NCBI RefSeq assembly: GCF_017814275.1
Contig: NZ_JAGIYQ010000001.1
Span: 405,515 to 469,514 of the forward strand
Source: Gottfriedia endophytica
GTDB lineage: Bacteria > Bacillota > Bacilli > Bacillales > Bacillaceae_G
Direction: 5' to 3'
Length of the DNA: 64,000 nt
Below, in pieces: positions 56,105 through 64,000 of the stretch. How positions within the stretch are numbered: the stretch's first letter is position 1; every line of letters begins with the position of its first letter. The notes below the pieces were generated by a model. It was not told the DNA's origin. It worked only from the letters and a program-made list of their open reading frames with translations, and searched no databases. Both the position numbers and the translations under genes were made by a program.

Positions 56105-56713
56105 TTAAGGATTCCTCCATGTGACTCCTCTTCTTTCATACTCCATTCTACTTTCAACAGCTGCTGCAATATTTGCCCCTGCAAATCGCTCAATTATCCA
56201 TAATCCAAGATCAACTCCAGAAGTAACACCTCTAGCTGTGATGATGTTACCATTATCAACGATTCGGTAACTCAGCACATCTGCTCCATAGCTCTCCTTT
56301 AACTCATCTTTTGCCAAAAAATGAGTGGTTGCTTTTTCCCCTTCTAAAATTCCTGAGGCTGCAATTAGCATGCCACCTGTACAAACCCCAGCAATAATCG
56401 TTCCTTTAGCATGCAGCTCAGAAATCAATTTCGGTAAATCTCCTTTTTCTGCCTCTCTTTTAGCTCCAAAATTTGCTTTATGATTCCAACCGCCACCTGG
56501 TACAATTAGCAAATCAGGTCTATTATCAATCCGCAAGTAATCATCAACCATTACTTTAACCCCGAAGGAAGTAACTACCTCACGTTTTGGTTCACTTGAA
56601 ACCATCTCCACTTGAAATTCAGCTCCACATTCATTTGCTCGTTTTAAAACTTCAAAAGGCGCAAAAGCCACTAATTCTCCGAACCCATCAAATAGGACTA
56701 TCTGTATTTTCAC
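56105..56713 (-). CDS. DJ-1/PfpI family protein
   Basis: 202 residues. Flavodoxin-like fold with LLIVPGGGWN and the nucleophile elbow AGVCTGGMLIA containing the conserved cysteine; ARGVTSGVDLGLW near the C terminus. This is the ThiJ/DJ-1/PfpI superfamily, which includes isonitrile hydratases and glyoxalase III. The exact reaction is not determined. GTG start, 8 bases after GGAGG. Confidence 0.87.
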   Translation of the reverse strand: MKIQIVLFDGFGELVAFAPFEVLKRANECGAEFQVEMVSSEPKREVVTSFGVKVMVDDYLRIDNRPDLLIVPGGGWNHKANFGAKREAEKGDLPKLISELHAKGTIIAGVCTGGMLIAASGILEGEKATTHFLAKDELKESYGADVLSYRIVDNGNIITARGVTSGVDLGLWIIERFAGANIAAAVESRMEYERRGVTWRNP

Positions 56714-56757
56714 TTTTGATCCTCCTTTGTCATAAAAACCAATTACATGTGACGACT

Positions 56758-59049
56758 TTATTCTCTAGATACACTAAAGTGACTCCATTCTGTTGGAAAT
56801 AAACTTTGATACAATGGCGTCATATAACGGTCATCAATCAATAAAATTGTTCCCGAATCTTCTTCAGAGCGAATTAATCTGCCAGCTGCTTGAAGCACCT
56901 TATTCATACCTGGAAATACATAGGCATAATGATATCCATTTTTACCGATTTGATTAAAGTAATCTTTAATAATGTCTCGCTCTAAACCAAGTTGAGGTAA
57001 CCCAACACCAATAATCACAACACCTGTTAAACGGTCACCAACAAGATCAATTCCTTCTGAAAAAACTCCTCCCATGACTGCAAATCCTATTGTACTTTCC
57101 TGATTATTTTCTTGAAATTGTTCTAAAAATCGTTCTCTATCTTCTTCATTCATATTAGGTTCTTGGGCTATAACATTTGCACTTACATCTTCTTCCACAA
57201 TTAACTCATGAACTAGTCTTAAATACTGATAAGATGGGAAGAAAAACAGATAATTTCCTGGTTGATTTTTTACTACATTAGAAATTTTTTTTACTATCCT
57301 ATCTTTTGTTCTATCTCGATCTCGAAACTTTGTTGATATTGGTAGTATATTTACTTCAAATTGTTCTTGGCTAAATGGTGAGGGAAGCATGATGTTGTAA
57401 TCCTCTTCTTCTGCGCCCAATAAATCTCGAAAATAATGTAATGGATTAAGCGTAGCAGAGAAAAAAATTGTGGAACGATGTTTTTTAGAAATACGTTTGA
57501 TTGATTTCGATGGGTCCAAACAAAATAATTTAAGCGTACTCTCTTGATTGGTTTTCTCAAAATATGTGACAAATCTTTCGTCATATAATGATGCAATTTT
57601 TTTAAATCGATCTACTTCAAAATATGTATCTAACAAAACAGTTTTGTCTATTTCTAACCGCTCTAGCAGTAGCTCTTTCTCTGCTTCATTCGAAAACTGG
57701 TCCAACATTGGGAGTAAATGTTCATCAACATAATTCCAAATCATAAATTGTTCACTACTCTGCTTTTTAAGTTGAATGAAATAGTCATTGATTTCTTTTG
57801 CACTGGAATATAGATTGGCATTCACATTTTTAAATAAACGTTTCAATTGTAGAAAAGGAGATTTTGTTATTTGTGCAGAGTACATTTCCCTTGCTCGATC
57901 AACTAAATTATGTGCTTCATCAACTAACAAAACAGTTTGCTTTTTCTGCTCTTCAAAAAAACGTTGAATTGCAACGTGCGGATCAAATACATAGTTGTAA
58001 TCACATATTAATGCATCACAAACGTCAGCAAGATCTAATGAACACTCAAACGGACAAACTGTATGTTTCAGAGCATATTTTTCGATTACAGAACGATTCA
58101 TAATTGTTTCATTTTCCAAAATATCAAGTACAGCTGTGTTAATCCGATCAAAATAGCCATTTGCAAATTCACACGTATCTTTTTGGCAAATCGTCTCTTC
58201 TTTAAAACAAATTTTTTCTTTTGCAGTGAGTGTCACACATTTCAAGTTCAGACCGTTTTCTTCAAGTCGAGAAAACGCTTCTTCTGCTACCATACGTGTT
58301 GTCGTTCTTGCTGTCAGATAAACAATTTTGTTTATCTTCTTTTCTTCAAATGACTTTACTGTTGGAAATATTGTAGACATTGTTTTTCCGATTCCAGTAG
58401 GTGCGACTGCGAACAAACTATTTCCTTCAGCAATCGTTTTATATACTGCTCCTGCTAGTTTTCTTTGTCCCTCTCTATAAGAAGGAAATGGAAATGGTAA
58501 TTCTTTTATACTTTCATTTCGTTCCATTTCATTTTTTAACAGTACTTTTGCATAAGGGCTATAAGAAGATATGAGTTCTTCAATAAAAGAGTCTAACTCA
58601 TGCTTGGAATAAGATTCTCTAAACTGCTTAATTTCTTCACTTCCAACATGAATATAAGTTAATTGAACCGTAATTTCATTTATCCCATGTTGCTCTGAAT
58701 ACATATAAGCATAAACTTTTGCTTGAGCAAAATGGACCGGATATGAATCTTGTTCAACCTGCTCTAAAGGGATAGAAGTGGACTTAATTTCATCAATCAT
58801 TACATCATTTTCTTCAAAGATCACTCCATCACAGCGACCTTCAATATGATAATCAATTCCATGCATTCTCACTGTTCTACTTAGAAAGACTTCTCTTTGA
58901 TCACATTCTTTATATGTTTTTTGAATTTTTTGATGCAATCTAGTTCCTTCTGAAAGTGATCCACTCGTTCGAAAGCCAAGATTGATACTTCCTCTTTTAA
59001 AAACATATTCAACTAAATGACGAACTGAAATATTAAATTGATTGACCAT
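56758..59049 (-). CDS. DinG/XPD-family helicase with N-terminal RecB-type nuclease domain
   Basis: 763 residues. The N-terminal about 170 show a PD-(D/E)xK-like core (GRCDGVIF then MIDEIKST). The helicase follows with motif I AVAPTGIGKTMST, a four-cysteine Fe-S domain (CFKEETIC, CEFANGY, CPFEC), ICDYNYVFDP, motif II LVDEAHNLVDRA, motif III FFSATLNP and motif VI QAAGRLIRSEEDSGTILLIDDRY. This is the 5'-3' XPD/DinG superfamily 2 helicase type. The nuclease fusion suggests DNA end or flap processing. AGGAG before the ATG. Monocistronic. Confidence 0.88.
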   Translation of the reverse strand: MVNQFNISVRHLVEYVFKRGSINLGFRTSGSLSEGTRLHQKIQKTYKECDQREVFLSRTVRMHGIDYHIEGRCDGVIFEENDVMIDEIKSTSIPLEQVEQDSYPVHFAQAKVYAYMYSEQHGINEITVQLTYIHVGSEEIKQFRESYSKHELDSFIEELISSYSPYAKVLLKNEMERNESIKELPFPFPSYREGQRKLAGAVYKTIAEGNSLFAVAPTGIGKTMSTIFPTVKSFEEKKINKIVYLTARTTTRMVAEEAFSRLEENGLNLKCVTLTAKEKICFKEETICQKDTCEFANGYFDRINTAVLDILENETIMNRSVIEKYALKHTVCPFECSLDLADVCDALICDYNYVFDPHVAIQRFFEEQKKQTVLLVDEAHNLVDRAREMYSAQITKSPFLQLKRLFKNVNANLYSSAKEINDYFIQLKKQSSEQFMIWNYVDEHLLPMLDQFSNEAEKELLLERLEIDKTVLLDTYFEVDRFKKIASLYDERFVTYFEKTNQESTLKLFCLDPSKSIKRISKKHRSTIFFSATLNPLHYFRDLLGAEEEDYNIMLPSPFSQEQFEVNILPISTKFRDRDRTKDRIVKKISNVVKNQPGNYLFFFPSYQYLRLVHELIVEEDVSANVIAQEPNMNEEDRERFLEQFQENNQESTIGFAVMGGVFSEGIDLVGDRLTGVVIIGVGLPQLGLERDIIKDYFNQIGKNGYHYAYVFPGMNKVLQAAGRLIRSEEDSGTILLIDDRYMTPLYQSLFPTEWSHFSVSRE

Positions 59050-59420
59050 ACTTTCTCCTATGATATCATTTACGAACTAAATACTAAGTTCATTATATAT
59101 CAAAAGAAAAAGTTAAATACAGAATAAAAAAGGGGCCGTAATGCGGGGAAGCCTTACTGAAGTAAATTTGAGGTAAAATAAAAATAAACTATATTTGTAG
59201 TAAAGAATATGAGGTTCATAATGACTATAGACTAACCATTATTGTAGAAACTATCTCTAACACCTCTTATATGTATATTAGTTCAATGCTAAATCCCTTG
59301 CAAATTCACTATTCACTTCAAATTCACGAAAAATGAGACAAAAATAAAAAATGATCCTACAAAAATTGTATTTTCGAAATTAGAAAATTAAATTTTCGTA
59401 GAGATCATTATTTCTACCAT
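59050..59420. other. Gene-free AT-rich spacer with terminator
   Basis: No coding sequence recognised. At 59351-59412 a long imperfect hairpin (AATGATC...GATCATT outer, CTAC...GTAG inner) probably ends the MFS transcript. Confidence 0.5.
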
Positions 59421-60614
59421 TTAAGATATTTTTTTGATTTCAGTTACTTCATTTGTTCCCTGTTGTTTTGTTATTAAATAGAAGATTCCTATGCCTAAAA
59501 CAATTAAGAAAACACTTCCTCCATATAAAGCGTGGAAACCTACTTTAGATAATATAATTCCTACAACAAATGACCCAATGCTCATTCCTAAGTCATAAAT
59601 TGAAAAGTATGTGGCAGTTGCAAGGCCCCTTTTCTCTGAAGGAGCATCTTGTATAACAATTGTTTGTAAACTTGAAAATAATGTTCCATACCCAACACCA
59701 ATAAAAGCAGCAGAAATTAAGAATATGACTGGTGAGCTCGAAAGACTTAATAATACCATTCCAGCTCCAAACAGTATAATCGAAGCATACACAATATATT
59801 TCGCTCCATATAAATCAAACCATTTTCCAGTAAATGGTCTAGAGATTAATAATACAATAGCGTATACGATAAAAAAGTAACTACCTACTGATGTTAAACC
59901 AATAGATTTTGCGTACACTGAAACAAACGATATGATTGAGGAATAGATAATTCCGAAAAGAGCTGCAAATAATGAAACTTTTACTGCTGATCTTTCTATT
60001 AAAGCATTTAATTTAAAGTTGAATTTCACTTCTTTTGATTTAATTACTTTTGTAGCAGGAAGATGAATAAGCAGTCCTGCAATGAAAGAGATAATTGAAA
60101 AGCAAAATGCCATCATAAAAACAGAATGAATACCAAATTCATTTAAAGCCGTTAAACCTAAGAATGGCCCAAACGCCATTGCAAGATTCATAGACATTGC
60201 AAAATAGCCCATTCCCTCTCCTCGTCTTGAATCAGGAAGTGTTTCCGCCACAATTGTTCCTGCCGCTGTAGTAGCAATACCAAACCCCAACCCGTGGAAA
60301 AAGCGAAGTAATAAGATACTTGTTAATGAATCAGTTAAGAAATATAAAATACTCGAAACTAAAAAAATAGATAAAGAAACAAGAAACAAAAATCGTTTCC
60401 CAAAGCGTTCCATTTGTTGACCTGCAATTGGTCTGATTATAATTGCCGCAAATAAAAATACGCTAACGATTAAACCAACACTGCTTTCTTTAGTATGTAA
60501 ATCTTGTAAAGCATATATTGGTAGCGTAGTAAGCAATAAATAAAAACTCAAAAATAAAAAAAGATTACTGACAGAAATACTAATAAAATTCTTTGTCCAC
60601 AATTTTTCCTTCAT
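59421..60614 (-). CDS. MFS transporter, DHA1-like
   Basis: 397 residues, about 12 TM helices: SVSNLFLFLSFYLLLTTLPIYAL, motif A-like GQQMERFGKRFLF, FFHGLGFGIATTAAGTIVAE and SRRGEGMGYFAMSMNLAMAFGPFLG. Typical of drug/metabolite exporters (YwfF/YfkF-like). Its ATG overlaps the upstream MarR stop by 4 bp, so it is translationally coupled and under the control of that repressor. Substrate unknown. Confidence 0.9.
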   Translation of the reverse strand: MKEKLWTKNFISISVSNLFLFLSFYLLLTTLPIYALQDLHTKESSVGLIVSVFLFAAIIIRPIAGQQMERFGKRFLFLVSLSIFLVSSILYFLTDSLTSILLLRFFHGLGFGIATTAAGTIVAETLPDSRRGEGMGYFAMSMNLAMAFGPFLGLTALNEFGIHSVFMMAFCFSIISFIAGLLIHLPATKVIKSKEVKFNFKLNALIERSAVKVSLFAALFGIIYSSIISFVSVYAKSIGLTSVGSYFFIVYAIVLLISRPFTGKWFDLYGAKYIVYASIILFGAGMVLLSLSSSPVIFLISAAFIGVGYGTLFSSLQTIVIQDAPSEKRGLATATYFSIYDLGMSIGSFVVGIILSKVGFHALYGGSVFLIVLGIGIFYLITKQQGTNEVTEIKKIS

Positions 60615-61045
60615 ATTTTTCCTCCATTTCTTTTAAGATCTACCGTCCAACTAGAAAGGAGTTTAAACAATTCTTTTTGTGCTGAATCTGGTAAATGATA
60701 AAGTAAAGATTGATTTAAATTTAGAGCAGCCTGCTCCCATTTCGGATACATAGCAAGTGCATCCTCTGTTAAAACAATATAATTTGAGCGTTTGTCTTTC
60801 CCAGGAACTTTTTTTATATACCCCTGCTTTATTAACCGCTGAATATTTCTAGTCATCGGAGGAGCCTCAATCGATAAATACTCACATAACTCGGATTGTG
60901 TAAGCATACCTTTTGTTTTTAAAGTATATAAAACGGCCCATTGAGAACTGTAGATTCCTAGCGGCTGTAATTCCTCATTTAAATTTTTACTAATGTGCCT
61001 AGAAAGCTGATGAATGATATGAAATAACTGATGATTTTCGTTCAT
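60611..61045 (-). CDS. MarR-family repressor
   Basis: 144 residues. Winged helix: GMLTQSELCEYLSIEAPPMTRNIQRLIKQGYIKKVPGKDKRSNYIVLT. Dimerisation helices on both sides. Overlaps the MFS gene by 4 bp. A perfect palindrome (61064-61075) lies 19 bp upstream of its start and should be its operator. Confidence 0.92.
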   Translation of the reverse strand: MNENHQLFHIIHQLSRHISKNLNEELQPLGIYSSQWAVLYTLKTKGMLTQSELCEYLSIEAPPMTRNIQRLIKQGYIKKVPGKDKRSNYIVLTEDALAMYPKWEQAALNLNQSLLYHLPDSAQKELFKLLSSWTVDLKRNGGKI

Positions 61046-61063
61046 ATTTCGTCCCCCTGATAG

Positions 61064-61075
61064 TTACCTAGGTAA
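61064..61075. promoter_or_regulatory. MarR operator palindrome
   Basis: TAG-TTACCTAGGTAA-TTA: a 12-bp perfect palindrome within the pattern commonly seen for MarR/OhrR-like repressors, next to the MarR start codon. Confidence 0.65.
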
Positions 61076-61222
61076 TTATATCACAATAAATTGTAATTAA
61101 ACAGATAGAATAACTTGGGATTTATTAGGAAAGAAACCATGAAACTAAATGTATTTTGAATAACAATTATTTGACAATACACTAGTTATTCTATAATATT
61201 GTCTCTTGGTCTGTTTAATCAA

Positions 61223-61260
61223 AACGTGGTTCGAAAACCTCCCACGTTAAAAAACTAAGG
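61223..61260 (+). ncRNA. preQ1-I riboswitch of queT
   Basis: AACGTGG and CCACGTT form P1 around TTCGAAAACCTC, followed by AAAAAACTAAGGAG, the pseudoknot strand that contains the ribosome site of queT. This fits the class I preQ1 riboswitch acting on translation. Confidence 0.88.
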
Positions 61261-61271
61261 AGAGAGTAAAA

Positions 61272-61760
61272 ATGAAAGTTAAAACAATTGCTGTAAATGG
61301 AGTAATAGCGGCTTTATACATAGCAGTATCTATGCTAATCCAACCGTTCGGACTTGGATTCACTAATATCCAATTTCGTGTATCCGAAATGTTTAACCAA
61401 TTAGTTGTGTTTAATAAAAAATACTTTTATGGAATAGTGTTAGGCGTTTTTATAACGAATCTATTTTCACCGCTCGGCGCATATGATCTAGTTTTCGGTG
61501 TAGGACAATCTATTATAGCACTATTAATCACAATTTTCTCCACACGCTTTATCCAAGGAATATGGACACGAATGATCTTCAATTCAGTCGTCTTTACAGT
61601 TACAATGTTCCTGATTGCATGGGAGCTTAACCTAGTATTCCATTTACCATTTTTATTAACCTGGCTAACAACTGCAATTGGTGAATTTGTCGTCATGATC
61701 GTCGGCGCACCAGTTATGTACTATTTGAACAAACGAATTAATTTTAAAAAGTTAATATAA
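61272..61760 (+). CDS. queT: Queuosine precursor transporter QueT
   Basis: 162 residues with five to six membrane helices: IAVNGVIAALYIAVSMLIQPFGLGFTNIQFRVSEMFNQL is the QueT signature (ECF-transporter S component for queuosine precursors). Preceded by a preQ1-I riboswitch whose sensor strand overlaps the AAGGAG ribosome site, so preQ1 should shut off its own uptake. Confidence 0.94.
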   Translation: MKVKTIAVNGVIAALYIAVSMLIQPFGLGFTNIQFRVSEMFNQLVVFNKKYFYGIVLGVFITNLFSPLGAYDLVFGVGQSIIALLITIFSTRFIQGIWTRMIFNSVVFTVTMFLIAWELNLVFHLPFLLTWLTTAIGEFVVMIVGAPVMYYLNKRINFKKLI

Positions 61761-61766
61761 AACTGA

Positions 61767-61805
61767 TAAGAGTTGTGTGCTATTTTAAGCGGCAACTCTT
61801 TTTTG
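61767..61805 (+). terminator. queT terminator
   Basis: AAGAGTTG and CAACTCTT with a long loop, followed by TTTTGTTTTTTT. Confidence 0.8.
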
Positions 61806-61840
61806 TTTTTTTATGGATCTTCACTCTTAATTTTATTTTT

Positions 61841-61962
61841 ATTTGGTGTGCTCCTATTTTTGCTTCAGCTATATGGGCTATTTTCTCGTTTATGGGTCGT
61901 TTTCTCTGTTATTCGGCCGTTCCTCACAGCTATACGGTCATTCCTCTAAGTACAAAGCAGGA
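61841..61962. repeat. Degenerate ~20-nt tandem repeats
   Basis: Four loose units of the form CTATATGGGCTATTTTCTCG / TTATGGGTCGTTTTCTCT / TTATTCGGCCGTTCCTCA / CTATACGGTCATTCCTC. A related degenerate array lies on the other side of the next gene (62565-62680). Confidence 0.5.
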
Positions 61963-62012
61963 ATCTCGAATCAGAAAGAGAATATTCTTCAAATAAGAAA
62001 GGAGTAGTTTTT

Positions 62013-62501
62013 ATGTCAAATGTTATTAATATTAGTACGGCTATTAAACTTGAGGGTTTTAACTTTGTAGGTAGTTCATCTAGAACAAGTAACAATGCGG
62101 AAATGCAAGGTGAAGGAGTTATCCCTACTCAATGGGAAAATTTTTATAAAAAACAAGTATTACAAACAATTCCTAATAAGAAGAATTCCTCATTAATTGC
62201 TTTATATACAAATTATGATTCGGATGAAAATGGTGAGTATACTTTTGGAATAGGGGCAGAAGTAATAGAATGCGATGTTATTCCAGAAGGTTTAGTGAAA
62301 ATTGATCTACCCGAATCAAGCTATATCATTTTCACATCCCGAAAAGGACCTGTTCAAGAGGTTGTGGTTGAGGCGTGGCAAGAAATATGGGAGTGGTCAA
62401 AAAATAACAAAAGAGCTTTTACAGCTGATTTTGAACTATATGATGAACGAGCATTGGATCCACAAAACAGCCAAGTGGATATTTATATTTCAGTTAATTA
62501 G
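62013..62501 (+). CDS. GyrI-like effector-binding domain protein
   Basis: 162 residues with the Bacterial transcription activator effector-binding/GyrI-like fold: an N-terminal strand, then IPTQWENFYKK, FGIGAEVIECDVIPEGLVKIDLPESSYIIFTSRKGP and a C-terminal ADFELYDERALDPQNSQVDIYISVN. Such stand-alone domains bind small hydrophobic ligands; there is no DNA-binding part here, so direct regulation is unlikely. AAAGGAG before ATG. Confidence 0.85.
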   Translation: MSNVINISTAIKLEGFNFVGSSSRTSNNAEMQGEGVIPTQWENFYKKQVLQTIPNKKNSSLIALYTNYDSDENGEYTFGIGAEVIECDVIPEGLVKIDLPESSYIIFTSRKGPVQEVVVEAWQEIWEWSKNNKRAFTADFELYDERALDPQNSQVDIYISVN

Positions 62502-62564
62502 GCAATTGATTTAAAGGTTCAAAGAGCATAGCAACTCCTTGAACCTTGTATTCTAACTTCATTT

Positions 62565-62680
62565 ATCAATTTATCAGTTGTTTTGCCGATTTTATCAGTC
62601 ATTTTTTTAATATTTCAGTCATTCTTAAAGTTTTATCGGTCAATTTTAGTTTCATGTTCATTTCGTTTTCATTTTCGACC
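62565..62680. repeat. Degenerate ~20-nt tandem repeats, second array
   Basis: TTTATCAGTTGTTTTGCCGA, TTTTATCAGTCATTTTTTT, ATATTTCAGTCATTCTTA, TTTTATCGGTCAATTTTA: four loose units around T-A-T-C-A/G-G-T-C-A-T-T. Confidence 0.5.
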
Positions 62681-62701
62681 ATTTGATTAATTAACTGTTT
62701 A

Positions 62702-63361
62702 TTAAATTTGATGACTTTTTAAAATTTCTATTACATCACGTAAGGTGTCAGCTTGTTTAAACACCTTCGCTAATACCTCATTCTTTGGTGTGACTAAATC
62801 TTTCACAAAAATGCTACGTATTCCTGCTTTTTGTGCAGCAATTAATCCATTTTCACTATCTTCAATCACAATACATTCCTCTGGATAAACTCCTAAGGTA
62901 GAAGCAGCTTTTAGAAAAATTTCTGGTTCTGGTTTTGAATGAGTGACTTCATCTCCACAGATAATTGCATCAAAGTAAGGGAAAACTTCCGCCTTCTTTA
63001 AAATAAATGTTGCAGACTCACGATAGGACGAGGTAGCAACTGCCAGTGGTAATTTTTTCTCTTTTAAATACTCAAGAAGTTCTACTAATCCTTCTTTTTT
63101 TGGTACACCTTCAGTTTGATAATATTCGAGAATATCTACCTTTTTTTGTTTCATAATGTCTTCAAATGGAAAGTCTTCACCGAATCTTTCTTGAAATCGT
63201 TTTTTTGCATATTTTTGATTTGTCCCAATTATTTCATGTACATGCTCATCTTCAATCACATATTGATAAGCTTGCCCAATTTTTTTAATCGCCTCGAGAG
63301 TTACTCTCTCACTATCAAACATTAGTCCATCCATATCAAAAATGATCGCTTTTATACTCAT
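62702..63361 (-). CDS. HAD-superfamily phosphatase (beta-phosphoglucomutase-like)
   Basis: 219 residues. Motif I FDMDGLMFDSE, helical cap, motif II VATSSYRE, motif III lysine region GDEVTHSKPEPEIFLKAA and motif IV IVIEDSENGL. This is the HAD subfamily IA (YhcW/PgmB-like). Hydrolyses phosphorylated sugars or nucleotides; substrate unknown. AGAGGGG before ATG. Confidence 0.9.
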   Translation of the reverse strand: MSIKAIIFDMDGLMFDSERVTLEAIKKIGQAYQYVIEDEHVHEIIGTNQKYAKKRFQERFGEDFPFEDIMKQKKVDILEYYQTEGVPKKEGLVELLEYLKEKKLPLAVATSSYRESATFILKKAEVFPYFDAIICGDEVTHSKPEPEIFLKAASTLGVYPEECIVIEDSENGLIAAQKAGIRSIFVKDLVTPKNEVLAKVFKQADTLRDVIEILKSHQI

Positions 63362-63427
63362 CTTGTTTCCCCTCTACTTAAATTTTTATTGTCATTACCT
63401 GATAGTTTAAAAATATGTTTCACTATT

Positions 63428-63886
63428 CTACAACTTCATCTCCAAAATAACCATATCTCGGCATTGTATGCCATTTTCAACTATTTCTTCTTCATAATTC
63501 CGAATAAAAAAGTCCTTATCGATTCTAACCATTCTAAAACCACATTTCTGGTAAAGACCTAATTGGTTTAAACTAGAATTCCCGGTTCCGATTCGAATTC
63601 GTTTATACTCATTTTGTTTGGCAAATTCTATCCCACGTTTTAAAAGCTGTTTTCCGTATCCATTTCCTTGATATGATTCATCCACTGCAATATTTTTTAT
63701 TTCTATATTATCTTCGCCGAAAGGAAATAACACCATTATTCCGATTAAATCATTATCATTTTTCATGTCAAAGATTATGCCACTTTGACAATACTCTCTA
63801 ATTAGTTTTTCAGAAGGATCTGCTAGAAGAAGTAAAGAAATATGTTCATCCTTAAGTTCATTTGCATTCAACTTATTAATTTGCAT
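63428..63886 (-). CDS. GNAT acetyltransferase
   Basis: 152 residues. DLIGIMVLFPFGEDNIEIKNIAVDESYQGNGYGKQLLKRGIEFA carries the acetyl-CoA loop QGNGYG; IRIGTGNSSLNQLGLYQKCGFRMV follows. Single-domain GNAT, substrate unknown. The TGGGGAAT upstream gives a ribosome site. Confidence 0.87.
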   Translation of the reverse strand: MQINKLNANELKDEHISLLLLADPSEKLIREYCQSGIIFDMKNDNDLIGIMVLFPFGEDNIEIKNIAVDESYQGNGYGKQLLKRGIEFAKQNEYKRIRIGTGNSSLNQLGLYQKCGFRMVRIDKDFFIRNYEEEIVENGIQCRDMVILEMKL

Positions 63887-63907
63887 GTTTATTCCCCATC
63901 TACTAAA

Positions 63908-63944
63908 ATAGCTGCCTCAATTTGATTGAGACAGCTATTTTTCA
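63908..63944. terminator. Hairpin terminator at window end
   Basis: TAGCTGCCTCAAT and ATTGAGACAGCTA stem (one mismatch) with T-run; likely belongs to a gene to the right of the window. Confidence 0.7.
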
Positions 63945-64000
63945 TTTAATGATTGTTAAATAAACAATTCCCCATATTAAAAAAACACCACATATACCAA

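Noticed and set aside
61775-61996. 73-codon plus-strand ORF after queT
   Set aside because: Overlaps the queT terminator and the degenerate tandem repeats; composition is that of the repeats.

Overview
The window is low-GC, strong-Shine-Dalgarno Firmicutes chromosome, almost certainly Bacillaceae (Bacillus or a close relative such as Gottfriedia; the genus is inference). The basis is Bacillus-type leader RNAs (T-box before thrS, lysine riboswitch before lysC, SAM riboswitch before metY, preQ1 riboswitch before queT), a lysC with an internal beta-subunit start, and B. subtilis-like gene order (etfB-etfA, trxA, uvrC, lysC, yslB, sdhCAB, thioesterase; fadR-fadB-etfB-etfA next to lcfA).

Layout. 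(1) 1-6.8 kb is accessory DNA: an IS1182-type transposase tail, an XRE regulator, a MerR-like/coiled-coil DNA-binding protein, a repeat-rich 1-kb region with a perfect 62-bp palindrome, a decayed hydrolase, and two tandem large serine recombinases arranged like ccrA-ccrB, preceded by an overlapping small ORF. (2) 6.8-14.7 kb is a catabolic island: a four-gene operon (FluG-type amidohydrolase, amino-acid/amine permease, M20 amidohydrolase, glutamine-synthetase-like ligase) under a consensus sigma-54 promoter, with a divergent PAS/AAA+ sigma-54 activator. It is bracketed by two direct repeats that each carry the 3' end and terminator of the sporulation gene gerE. (3) 14.8-23.2 kb: glutamate racemase, a two-component system, an MntR-boxed NRAMP manganese transporter, a methyltransferase whose start codon appears lost, two GNATs and a DUF2339 membrane protein. 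(4) 23.7-37.6 kb is the conserved core: thrS, thioesterase, sdhCAB, yslB, lysC, uvrC, a MarR/MFS efflux pair, trxA. (5) 37.7-42.4 kb: GNAT, a DMT exporter with a divergent MocR regulator, a small kinase with a histidine-rich tail, a MaoC-like protein. (6) 42.5-50.4 kb: the fatty-acid-degradation locus lcfA / fadR-fadB-etfB-etfA, split by about 2.4 kb carrying SAM-riboswitch-metY and gene fragments and flanked by the two halves of a dispersed repeat. (7) 50.5-64 kb: RmlD-like reductase, D-amino-acid transaminase, a NatAB/YhaQP-like ABC exporter, small conserved proteins, a RecB-nuclease/DinG-like helicase, a second MarR/MFS pair, queT, a GyrI-like protein, a HAD phosphatase and a GNAT.

A roughly 200-230-bp dispersed element (MITE-like, imperfect terminal inverted repeats, no protein) occurs in at least seven intergenic places and explains several spurious small ORFs. 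The strongest candidates for something new are the sigma-54-controlled split-FluG operon, the gerE-tail direct repeats around it, the recombinase pair with its palindromic/iteron region, and the metY segment that splits both a repeat copy and the fad locus. FadR-type operators precede both fadR and the thioesterase gene, which suggests how fatty-acid genes are co-regulated here.
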